Made by a program: the position numbers and the translations under genes. Shown here piece after piece: positions 24,485-32,728 of a stretch of 64,000 nt of DNA. The notes beneath the pieces were generated by a model that saw only the letters and a program-made list of their open reading frames with translations, made no database searches and had not been told where the DNA came from. The stretch comes from JACVRN01 sp036389255 (lineage in GTDB: Bacteria > Acidobacteriota > Blastocatellia > Pyrinomonadales > Pyrinomonadaceae), in NCBI GenBank assembly GCA_036389255.1, contig DASVQI010000006.1, positions 62,001 through 126,000 of the forward strand, in the 5' to 3' direction. Numbering within the stretch: the stretch's first letter is position 1; every line of letters starts with the position of its first letter.

Positions 24485-25495
24485 TTGAAAGCCTTCATCA
24501 CAGGCTCGGGCCGGTACTTGCCTGAGCGCGTAGTCTCTAACGAAGAGTTAGCGGAGCGTCTCGGTCTTTCTCCCGAGCAGATTTTCAAGTCGAGCGGGAT
24601 AAGAAGACGACGCTGGGCCGAGAGCGGCACGACGACAAGCTCTCTGGCGGCCGAGGCTTTGAAGCTTGCTCTAGAAGATGCCCGCCTTCTGGCCGAAGAC
24701 GTTGACTATCTTCTCTTCGGCACTATGACGCCCGACCGATTCATACCGGGCAGTTCACCTTCGGTTCAAAAAGCCCTCGGGCTCCGCGAGATTCCCTGTC
24801 TGGACATTCGCGCCGCGTGCTGCAACGCTCTTTACGGGTTGCAGGTGGCGAAGGCGCTGGTCACGAGCGGCGCGGCACGCCGCGTTGCCGTCTGCTTGGC
24901 GGAGATACAGTCCGCATGGCTAGACCTGTCGCCGCAGTCGGGCACTATCTCCATGCTCTTCGGTGACGGCGCTTCCGGCCTTATCGTCTCTGACGAGGCA
25001 CAGGACGGGGCGCTTGAGATTCTGGACGTGCATCTGGCTACGGACGGCTCTTACGTGGACGACCTCGGAGTGAGATGTCCGGGCACGCAGTTCGGCGCGC
25101 AGGGCGCGCGTGAGGAGAGCGCGAACAGCGCCGACTACGTTGCGCGCATGAACGGGCAGTCCGTTATCCTTCAGGCTTCGAGAAAGATTGTCGCCGCGAG
25201 TCAGACGGTTCTGGGGCGCAACTCGCTGGCGGCCGTGGACGTGCGCTGGATGGTGCCGCATCAGGCGAACGCGAATCTTCTGGCGCAGGTGGCGCGCGGC
25301 CTGCGCTTTCCCACAGACAAAGACGGCGTGGTCAGCGTGCTTGAAGATACCGGCAACACTTCTTCGGCTTCTATGGGAATCGCGCTGGACAGCCTGCGGC
25401 GCTCCGGGCGCATAGAGTCGGGCGATTATCTACTGCTTCCTGCCTTCGGCGCTGGCTTCACATGGGGAGCCGGGCTCTGCCGCGCTTCCGTTTGA
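24485..25495 (+). CDS. 3-oxoacyl-ACP synthase III (FabH-like)
   Basis: This 336-residue thiolase-fold enzyme has a TTG start, with AAGGA eight nt ahead. The catalytic triad is visible: Cys112 in DIRAACCNALYG, His259 in WMVPHQANANLL, and Asn291 in DTGNTSSAS. These match FabH, which condenses acyl-CoA with malonyl-ACP, or FabH-like acyltransferases (for example CerJ) that move acyl groups. Position directly after a lone carrier protein, away from other fatty-acid genes, favours a dedicated role in loading or building the acyl group used by the MBOAT system (inference). There is no sign of damage. Confidence 0.9.
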   Translation: MKAFITGSGRYLPERVVSNEELAERLGLSPEQIFKSSGIRRRRWAESGTTTSSLAAEALKLALEDARLLAEDVDYLLFGTMTPDRFIPGSSPSVQKALGLREIPCLDIRAACCNALYGLQVAKALVTSGAARRVAVCLAEIQSAWLDLSPQSGTISMLFGDGASGLIVSDEAQDGALEILDVHLATDGSYVDDLGVRCPGTQFGAQGAREESANSADYVARMNGQSVILQASRKIVAASQTVLGRNSLAAVDVRWMVPHQANANLLAQVARGLRFPTDKDGVVSVLEDTGNTSSASMGIALDSLRRSGRIESGDYLLLPAFGAGFTWGAGLCRASV

Positions 25496-25617
25496 CCGCC
25501 GCCTCAAGCTTTACCGAAAATCATTAGAGCGCGCGTGGTTTTGTGTTAATATCCGCGCCTGTCTCCGTGCTCTTTAACCGGCATGAAATATGCCCCTTCC
25601 TTTTCGGTGAACGCGCC

Positions 25618-27777
25618 ATGAAAACTCCTCTAAGACTTCTACTTCTCTCTCTCGTTACGCTTTCGACTATCGCGCACGCGCAAGAGCAGCAGCAACAATC
25701 CGGCGATGTGCTGCGCGTCAATACCGAGCTTGTCCAGACGGAAGTGCTGGTGCTGGACGGGCAGGAGCGCTTTGTCGAAGGCATAGGCCGCGAGCAGTTC
25801 GAGCTTCGCGTTGACGGCAAGCCCGTGCCCGTCTCGTTTCTAGAGCGCGTGTCGGCCGGCAGCGTTAAGGAGGAACAACTGGCGGCTGCGCGCGCGGGCG
25901 CTGCCGTTACTGAAAAGGAGTCGCCGGGAAGGGTTTCCAATCGCGGGCGCACCATCATCTTCTTTATAGACGACTTCCACCTTTCGGCAGAGAGCCTACA
26001 GCGTGCGCGCAAGTCCATACTCTATTTCATAGACAAGGAGATGAGCGTAAGCGACCAGGTGATGATTGCTTCGGCCACAGGGCAGATAGGTTTTCTACAG
26101 CAGTTCTCGGACAACAAGGCGGTCTTGCGCGCCGCGCTTGAGCGGCTGGTTCACAAGCCTTACGTGGTGCGCGACGTAGAGGGAATGGGCATGACCGAGT
26201 ATCAGGCTCTGAGGATTGAGCAGGGCGATTCGGACGCGCTCTATTACTACGTCAATCGTATGGAGCAGGAGACGCGCTTTCAGGTCGGCGGCGGCGGCAA
26301 GGGCGGCCCGTCAAAAGAGCAGATTGCGAAAATCATTAGAGAGCGCGCGAAGTTCATGCTCAAGCAGAGCGCCAACGTGACCACCAGCACGCTCAAGAGT
26401 CTGGAGAGCCTGATGCAGGTTTCAGCGCCCATGGCCGGTCGAAAGGTAGTCTTCTTCTTCTCCGACGGCTTTTATCTGAATGACAGAAACTCTGACGCCA
26501 GAGACAGGCTCCAGAACATAGCGGACGCGGCGCTCAGGGCGGGCGCGGTCATTTACTCGCTGGACACGCGCGGCCTTGTGCTGCCGGAAGCCGACGCCAG
26601 TAGCGGGCGCGTTGACCCTATTGGCCAACTGGCTCGCGCCAACGCGGGCGAGCTTGCGGCTTCGCAAGACCCGCTCACGGCGCTCGCTTCGGACACGGGC
26701 GGGCGCGCAAGGCTCAACACCTATACGTTAATCCCTGCGGTCGAAAGAGCGCTCAAGGATAACTCCAACTACTACCTGCTGGCGTGGAGGCCGGACGAAG
26801 AGCAGAGGGGCGGGAAGTTCAGAAAGGTGGAGGTCAGCATAAAGGGGCGGCCGGAGCTTACGGTGCGGCTTCCTCGCGGCTATCTCGTGCCGGAGGCTGC
26901 GGCGTCAGCGCGCACGGAGAAGACGGCCGCGCCCGCCACAGGCAAGGGCGAAGCGGCAAAGACGGTTGACGCGGATTTTCGTGAAGCTCTGACTTCTTTC
27001 ACGCCCAAGCGAGCCATACCGACCCTGCTTTCTACGAGCTATCTTGACACGCCCAACAACGGGATGTTGTTGACGGCCTCCGTGCAGGTGTCGCAGTCGG
27101 CGCTCGCCTACGGTGCGGACGGCAAGCAGCCCGCCGCCGTAGACATAGCGGGCGTCGTTCTCAACGACCAGGGCAAGCCAGCCGCCAGCTTCAAGACGCG
27201 TCTTAACGTCAACCCGCGCGCGACCGAGACGGCGGCGCTTGATGAGGCGAGCGTCATCTACAACTACAAATCGCCATTGAAGCCGGGGCTTTATCAGGTG
27301 CGTGTGGCTGCGCGCGACGACCGTAGCGGAAAAGTCGGAAGCAGCATGCAGTGGATAGAGATTCCAGACCTGACAGCAAAGCGCCTGACGCTGAGCAGCC
27401 TTTTAATAGGCGGACAACTCGTGGGCTCTGCGGCCCAGAGAGAAGGTGACGCGCAGGTTCAGTTCAGCGTAGACCGTCGCTTCCGGCGCTCGGCGCATCT
27501 GGGATTCTGGATTTTTATCTACAATGCAGGGCGCGACGCGCAAGGGCAGCCGGATGTCACGGCGCAGGTGCAGATTTTCCGTGACGCTCAGGCAATCGTC
27601 AACACTCAGCCGCGCAAGCTTTCGATGGCAGGCATCACAGACATGGGGCGCATACCCTACGGCGGCGACTTCGCGCTTTCGGGACTCGCGCCGGGACGCT
27701 ACATCCTACAGATAACGATTACAGACCGGGCGGCCAACGCTTCCGCGTCCGAGCGCACAAGCTTCACGGTCGAGTGA
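25618..27777 (+). CDS. Secreted VWA-like protein (TIGR03436), long form
   Basis: The ATG at 25618 gives the signal peptide (MKTPLRLLLLSLVTLSTIAHA), 719 residues in all. An Ig-like lead strand (TEVLVLDGQERFVEGI) is followed by a VWA-like domain in which the usual DxSxS metal motif is replaced by FIDDFHLS, so metal binding is doubtful. VFFFSDGFYL marks the later loop. After ALKDNSNYYLLAWRPDE comes a C-terminal beta-rich part of about 250 residues that the other three copies lack. It follows the KASIII gene on the same strand, with a 122-bp gap. The function is unknown; a surface-binding or scaffold role is plausible. Confidence 0.84.
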   Translation: MKTPLRLLLLSLVTLSTIAHAQEQQQQSGDVLRVNTELVQTEVLVLDGQERFVEGIGREQFELRVDGKPVPVSFLERVSAGSVKEEQLAAARAGAAVTEKESPGRVSNRGRTIIFFIDDFHLSAESLQRARKSILYFIDKEMSVSDQVMIASATGQIGFLQQFSDNKAVLRAALERLVHKPYVVRDVEGMGMTEYQALRIEQGDSDALYYYVNRMEQETRFQVGGGGKGGPSKEQIAKIIRERAKFMLKQSANVTTSTLKSLESLMQVSAPMAGRKVVFFFSDGFYLNDRNSDARDRLQNIADAALRAGAVIYSLDTRGLVLPEADASSGRVDPIGQLARANAGELAASQDPLTALASDTGGRARLNTYTLIPAVERALKDNSNYYLLAWRPDEEQRGGKFRKVEVSIKGRPELTVRLPRGYLVPEAAASARTEKTAAPATGKGEAAKTVDADFREALTSFTPKRAIPTLLSTSYLDTPNNGMLLTASVQVSQSALAYGADGKQPAAVDIAGVVLNDQGKPAASFKTRLNVNPRATETAALDEASVIYNYKSPLKPGLYQVRVAARDDRSGKVGSSMQWIEIPDLTAKRLTLSSLLIGGQLVGSAAQREGDAQVQFSVDRRFRRSAHLGFWIFIYNAGRDAQGQPDVTAQVQIFRDAQAIVNTQPRKLSMAGITDMGRIPYGGDFALSGLAPGRYILQITITDRAANASASERTSFTVE

Positions 27778-27897
27778 GTTTAATTCGCAGAACATTTACC
27801 CGTTTCTCCTCGTACTTCGTGAGCAGACCATAAGCTGGCCCTCGCTTGTTCCGGCTGTTGCCGACCCATTTCGCGCTCTGTATAAGGAGAACTTCTG

Positions 27898-29178
27898 ATG
27901 CCGGATTCCGCTCCCATCGCTCCGCTTTTATCTGCCGGAGTCGCAGCCGTAGAAGAACGCCCGGTCATACTTGATACCAGAGCCGATGCGGTGACGCGCG
28001 AGCCCGTCGCGGCGGCGCGAACTCGTCTCGATTCCGTAGACCTCCTGCGCGGCATAGTGATGGTGATAATGGCGCTAGACCACGTGCGCGACTTCTTTCA
28101 TCACGACGCGCTCTTGTTTGACCCTACCGATTTGACCAAGACTAACGCGGCGCTCTTTCTCACGCGCTGGGTGACCCATTTCTGCGCGCCGGTCTTCGTC
28201 TTTCTGGCCGGAACGGGCGCGTTCCTTTCAACTATGCGCGGGAAGACGAGAGGCGAGCTTTCGCGCTTTCTGCTGACGCGCGGGCTCTGGCTGGTGCTGG
28301 TTGAGTTGACGGTCGTGCGATTGGGCTGGACGTTCAACCTCGACTACACCTTTAACGTCGGGCAGGTCATCTGGGCCATAGGCTGGTCAATGGTGGCTCT
28401 GTCGGTGCTCATCTACCTGCCGCTCTGGGTCATCACTATGTTCGGCGTCTTCATGATTGCCGTTCACAATGCGTTCGACCCGTTCCGGGCCGCGAGCGCG
28501 GGAGCTTTAAGCGGCGTGTGGGCGACGCTTCACACGGGCGAGCTGACGGAGACTTACGGCGGCGTGCGTTTCTTCCCCATGTACCCGCTCATCCCTTGGA
28601 TAGGGGTGATGGCAACCGGCTACAGCTTCGGCCAAATCTTCAAGCTTGAGGCCGCGAAGCGGCGACGCGTTCTGCTCTATCTGGGATTGTCTCTGACGCT
28701 ACTGTTCGCGGTCATTCGCGCGACGAACCTTTACGGCGACCCGCGCCCTTGGAGCGTGCGGGGGAATGCGCTCTGGACTCTCTTCTCCTTCATCAACTGC
28801 CAGAAGTACCCGCCCTCATTGCTGTTTCTACTGATGACGCTGGGGCCTGCGATAGCTTCGCTGGCATTCTTCGAGAGAGTGAATCTGAAGCCGGGCGCGT
28901 GGGCGCGGGCCTTCATAGTCTTCGGCAGAGTGCCGCTCTTCTACTACGTGCTGCACCTGTTCGTCATTCACGGGCTGGCGGTCGCCGTCGCCTTCATCAC
29001 GTACGGCTCAAAGCTTCAGGATGCTTTTCAGACCGGCAGGCCGCCCGAGGATTACGGCTACAGTCTGGCGATAGTCTATCTGGTCTGGATAGGAGTAGTC
29101 CTAGCGCTTTATCCCATCTGTCGCTGGTTCGCCGGTGTTAAGCGGCGAAGAAAAGAGGCATGGCTGAGTTATATCTGA
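27898..29178 (+). CDS. DUF1624-type (heparan-alpha-glucosaminide acetyltransferase-like) membrane protein
   Basis: This 426-residue polytopic protein starts its conserved region with RLDSVDLLRGIVMVIMALDHVRDFF, the hallmark of the DUF1624/HGSNAT family, with the conserved Asp-His pair in ALDHVRD. About ten hydrophobic segments follow, including FCAPVFVFLAGTGAFL and the late FGRVPLFYYVLHLFVIH. Relatives acetylate sugars across membranes, though bacterial members are mostly uncharacterised. AAGGAG precedes the ATG. Downstream of the acylation cluster it might serve the same surface modification (weak inference). The C terminus is rich in Arg and Lys, as expected on the cytoplasmic side. Confidence 0.85.
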   Translation: MPDSAPIAPLLSAGVAAVEERPVILDTRADAVTREPVAAARTRLDSVDLLRGIVMVIMALDHVRDFFHHDALLFDPTDLTKTNAALFLTRWVTHFCAPVFVFLAGTGAFLSTMRGKTRGELSRFLLTRGLWLVLVELTVVRLGWTFNLDYTFNVGQVIWAIGWSMVALSVLIYLPLWVITMFGVFMIAVHNAFDPFRAASAGALSGVWATLHTGELTETYGGVRFFPMYPLIPWIGVMATGYSFGQIFKLEAAKRRRVLLYLGLSLTLLFAVIRATNLYGDPRPWSVRGNALWTLFSFINCQKYPPSLLFLLMTLGPAIASLAFFERVNLKPGAWARAFIVFGRVPLFYYVLHLFVIHGLAVAVAFITYGSKLQDAFQTGRPPEDYGYSLAIVYLVWIGVVLALYPICRWFAGVKRRRKEAWLSYI

Positions 29179-29202
29179 AAGAAGGGTGCTGCCGGTCTTA
29201 CG

Positions 29203-30153
29203 TCAGGGATTAGCAGCGCCTTCCTGTTCTGCGGCCTGCGTGCGTAGCTGGTCTAGTATGGAGCGCACGGCTGGCGCAAGCGTTCCTTCCGGCGCAAGCT
29301 CAAGATATTTCTCGTAAGCGCGCACGGCCTCTTTGTAGTTCTGCAACTTCTCGTAGGCCGCGCCCAGTAGCTGATAAAGCACAGGCTCCGTGTCCGAAAG
29401 CTGGCTGATTGCCGCGCGAAATTCTTCTACAGCTTCTTCATAACGCCCCTTGTCTTCGAGCAGTATGGCGAGCCCCGTGTGAGCTTCAGGCTGAAAGCCG
29501 CGCGCTTCGCGTATGGCGCGGCGAAACGAGTCCATAGCGGCGTTGGTGTCTGCGGCCATTCGCAGTATGCGTCCCTCCACGGCGGAGGCTTCCGGGTAGA
29601 CGGGCCGCGCCGCGCGCGCACGGTCTATCTCTTCCAGCGCGGTGTTGTAGTCGTTAAGGTCAAGAAGCACGCGAGCCAGCCCCAGATGCGCGGCTGCGAA
29701 GCGGGAACGCAGGGCTATAACGCGGCGATAAAGCTCTGCGGCCTGCTTTCTGGCCTCGTCCTCTTTGGCGCTTTCACGCGCCTCTTCGGCCTGCTGAAAG
29801 AGAAGCTCGGCTTCGTCCGTCGTACGCAAGAGCTTAACGTCAATCGTCCCGCGACGCGCGGGCGCAACCGGCACAGTCGTCTCTTTGAAGCCGCGCGCGC
29901 GCACGCGCAGATTGTGACGCCCCGCAGAGACTTTCGAGAGCGTCAGCTTTCCTTCATCGTTCGTCACGCCGCGACGAATCTCGTCCAGCCAGACTATGGC
30001 CTTCGGCTCCGTGCGAACGACAATGACAGACCTCGTGGAGGTTTGTGCAGGCTGAGACTTCTTTCCTCTCTGCCCCAAAGCCTGCGGCGAAACCGAAGCC
30101 GTAAACGACGCAAGCAGAAAGAGAATGAGAAGGCGACCCGGATAGCTATTCAT
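29203..30153 (-). CDS. Secreted PEGA/TPR-repeat protein
   Basis: This 316-residue protein, started at the ATG at 30153 (4 nt after the transglycosylase stop, with AGAGG ahead), has the signal peptide RLLILFLLASFTASVSPQA. A PEGA-like beta domain follows (VIVVRTEPKAIVWLDEIRRGVTN ... AGRHNLRVRARGF, about residues 38-95). At least four TPR helices come next: AAELYRRVIALRSRFAAAHLGLARV, DYNTALEEIDRARAARP, YEEAVEEFRAAISQL, and YKEAVRAYEKYLELAP. TPRs bind proteins, so a periplasmic scaffold is likely. Tight coupling to the upstream transglycosylase suggests a role in cell-wall work. Confidence 0.83.
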   Translation of the reverse strand: MNSYPGRLLILFLLASFTASVSPQALGQRGKKSQPAQTSTRSVIVVRTEPKAIVWLDEIRRGVTNDEGKLTLSKVSAGRHNLRVRARGFKETTVPVAPARRGTIDVKLLRTTDEAELLFQQAEEARESAKEDEARKQAAELYRRVIALRSRFAAAHLGLARVLLDLNDYNTALEEIDRARAARPVYPEASAVEGRILRMAADTNAAMDSFRRAIREARGFQPEAHTGLAILLEDKGRYEEAVEEFRAAISQLSDTEPVLYQLLGAAYEKLQNYKEAVRAYEKYLELAPEGTLAPAVRSILDQLRTQAAEQEGAANP

Positions 30154-30157
30154 TCCT

Positions 30158-32500
30158 CTATTCTTCCTTTTCATCACCCGTCACGCGACGCTTGCGTACC
30201 ATAGGATTTGCAGACTGGGCCGGAGTGCCGCCACCGGCCTGCGCGTTGATGGCGGTTGAGCCGACTTCGGGGCGGAACTGGCCGTTGTCGTCATAGAGCC
30301 GCTCGTACTGAAGCGTGTTTCGCACTACTCCCTGCACGTAGCCGCGAGTCTCTTTGAAGGGAATCGCTTCAGCGAATTCGTCCATCTCAAGCGGGAGCGT
30401 CGAGCGCCACTGCGGCACGCGCCCCGGCCCGGCGTTGTAGGCAACCGCGACGTATTCTATGCGGCCGAACTTGTCGAACTGGTCGCGCATGTACTGTGTG
30501 CCGAGTTGAATGTTAAGACGCGGCTGGTAGAGCGACTGCTCCGTAATCGTCTCGGATACTCCGCTCTTGCGCGCCATGGCCGCGCCCGTCGGCACAAGAA
30601 GCTGCATTAGCCCGTAAGCCTTCGCGGTCGAGCGAGCGCGCGGGTTGAAGACCGACTCCTGACGAATGAGGCCCGCCACCTGATGCGGGTCTAAACGCTT
30701 GGCGCGCGCCTCCGCCGTGATGATGTCCCAGTATGCGAGCGGGTAAAATATCTCCCACTCTTCGCGCGTCAGCTCCTCCGGCTTCATCTGCGAGTAATCG
30801 GGATAGCTCTTTCTCAGCTCCACGAAGGCGCGCAGGTTGTCCTCGCGTGCGCGATAAATGCGCGCAACCGCCAGATTCACGCGCGGGCTGGCGGGCGCAG
30901 CCTTCTGAGCAATCTCAAGCTCTTCGAGCGCGAGGTCGTCCGTGCCTATGATGGAAAACTCGTCGGCCCTTGCTATGCGCTCCATCTCGGCCTGTCCGGC
31001 AGTCTCGTCCGCGACCATGACGATTTGAAGATTGCTGACCGCACGCCCCACGATTGAATCGGGCGCGAAGTTTTCGCGCGGCGCGTTGTTGCGGTTCATC
31101 GTCTCAAGGCGCTGCTTGGAGAGATAGCCGTACCAGTTGGCGTCGTAGCGCGACTGCATGGCGTCGTAGATGGCCCGCGCCTCCGCGAGCTTTCCCGCGC
31201 GCTCGGCGTCACGAGCGGCCCAGTATCCGGCCCGCCCGCGATTGTCCGTGTTCTTGTCGGCATAAATCGCCAGATGTTCTATCAGCAGTCGTGACGATTC
31301 CTGATAGTTCTTGGACTCGTGCGCGTCCCACGCAATCTCGAACTGAGCCTGAGCCACTTCCGCTCTTTCGGGATACGCGGCGACCGCTTGGCGAAAGAGG
31401 TTGAGAGCTTCGGTCGTGTTCTTAGCGTCCCGCGCAATGATGCCTGCGTTCGTGATGGCGCGCGGCGTAAAGGGGCTCTGCGGGTATGCGCGTCGAAGCT
31501 CGTCGAGCGCGCCGCGCACAGCATCCCACTGACGCGCCGTAGCATAAGCCTGCGAGAGATAGTAGAGCGCTTCGGCCTTTTGCTCGCCCGCGCCTGCGGG
31601 CACGCTCGTCAGGGCAGAGACGGCGTCGGTCGTGCGCTTGGCGTTTGTTGCCGCGATGCCACGGCGCAACTGTGCTGCGGGCGTGGCGGCTGCGGGAAAG
31701 CGCGAGAAGGCGTCAGCGTAGGCTGAGGCTGCGTCGGCGTTTCTTTTGGCTTCGAAGAGACGGTCTGCGCGCGAGAGCGCTTCCTCTACGGATGCGGGCG
31801 AAGGGGTGGAGCCCAGCCTCGTGATTGCGCCGGCGGCCTCTGCGCTCACCTCGGAGGCGGGCGCGAAGAAGTATATGCGGCGATACATGCCTAGCGCCTG
31901 CGTCTGGTTATTCGTCTGCTCGTAAGCCTTGGCGGAGAGCATGAGCGCGGCCGGGTCGTTCTTTTCATTCAAATCCTTCAGAAGCACAGGCACGGCTGCG
32001 GCCTGCCCGTCTTCTATCAGCATCTGCGCGTTGCGCAGACCGGCTTCGCGCGCGCTCAGAGACGCCGGGTACTCCCGCGCAAGCTGTTCGTAAGCGGCGC
32101 GTGCTTCCGTCCTACGGCCCGCCTGCGCAAACGCATAACCGCGCAGCAGAAGAGCGTAGTCCGCTATGCTCGCCCGAGAGGTGATGACTTTTGAGTCGAG
32201 CAGCGAAGCCGCGCCCGCGTAATCGCCCGCCTTTATGCGTATGCGTGCGCGAATGATGCGGGCCAGCGCCGCAGTCTTCGTGTCGGGGTGTCCATTCTCT
32301 ATGCGCGTGACCGCGTCCTCTGCGGGCAGCATTCCGCCTCTGGTCATGTTGCGAAGCGTCTCAAGCGCCTTCGGCTCGCCCTGCGAGCCCTGATGAGTGC
32401 TGCAACTGGCGCTCAGAAAAGGCGAGACGGAAAGCCCCGTCACCACTACCAGCCCGACGATGACCAGAATCAAACGATGCTTGCGGAAATTGATATTCAA
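30158..32500 (-). CDS. Slt-type soluble lytic transglycosylase with TPR superhelix
   Basis: This 780-residue protein has a TTG start with GAGG eight nt ahead. The N-terminal hydrophobic segment (LILVIVGLVVVTGLSVSPFL) is followed by a long Ala-rich alpha-solenoid of TPR-like repeats (residues about 60-560), as in Slt70. The catalytic SLT domain follows: the Glu in VAGLIRQESVFNPRARSTAKAYGLMQLLVPTGAAMA, then LGTQYMRDQFDKFG and VAVAYNAGPGRVPQW. It cleaves glycan strands exolytically to anhydromuropeptides. It overlaps tightly with the downstream PEGA/TPR gene, so the two are one operon. Confidence 0.92.
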   Translation of the reverse strand: MNINFRKHRLILVIVGLVVVTGLSVSPFLSASCSTHQGSQGEPKALETLRNMTRGGMLPAEDAVTRIENGHPDTKTAALARIIRARIRIKAGDYAGAASLLDSKVITSRASIADYALLLRGYAFAQAGRRTEARAAYEQLAREYPASLSAREAGLRNAQMLIEDGQAAAVPVLLKDLNEKNDPAALMLSAKAYEQTNNQTQALGMYRRIYFFAPASEVSAEAAGAITRLGSTPSPASVEEALSRADRLFEAKRNADAASAYADAFSRFPAAATPAAQLRRGIAATNAKRTTDAVSALTSVPAGAGEQKAEALYYLSQAYATARQWDAVRGALDELRRAYPQSPFTPRAITNAGIIARDAKNTTEALNLFRQAVAAYPERAEVAQAQFEIAWDAHESKNYQESSRLLIEHLAIYADKNTDNRGRAGYWAARDAERAGKLAEARAIYDAMQSRYDANWYGYLSKQRLETMNRNNAPRENFAPDSIVGRAVSNLQIVMVADETAGQAEMERIARADEFSIIGTDDLALEELEIAQKAAPASPRVNLAVARIYRAREDNLRAFVELRKSYPDYSQMKPEELTREEWEIFYPLAYWDIITAEARAKRLDPHQVAGLIRQESVFNPRARSTAKAYGLMQLLVPTGAAMARKSGVSETITEQSLYQPRLNIQLGTQYMRDQFDKFGRIEYVAVAYNAGPGRVPQWRSTLPLEMDEFAEAIPFKETRGYVQGVVRNTLQYERLYDDNGQFRPEVGSTAINAQAGGGTPAQSANPMVRKRRVTGDEKEE

Positions 32501-32659
32501 AACGCTACCTCGCTCTTAAAAATTTAGTCCATAAAGTTGCACAAGCGCGACTTTCATCATACACGCACGAAAACTGAGTATGAAAGGGAGAGGCGGGGAG
32601 AACAACGTGGACAGCCACATTGGATGCCGCGCGTAAGAAAGCGCGTTTGCTCCGAAAAG

Positions 32660-32690
32660 CGTAAAACGCGGGACGGGTAATAAGCCCGTC
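32660..32690 (-). terminator. Candidate terminator after the GAF protein gene
   Basis: GACGGG (32672-32677) and CCCGTC (32685-32690) pair, and GCGG/CCGC can extend the stem past a one-base bulge. On the minus strand, TTTT follows. A separate small stem with T5 (32691-32709) points the other way. Confidence 0.45.
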
Positions 32691-32728
32691 GCCGCGTCTT
32701 CGGCTTTTTATGAGTAGCGCTTTTATCT

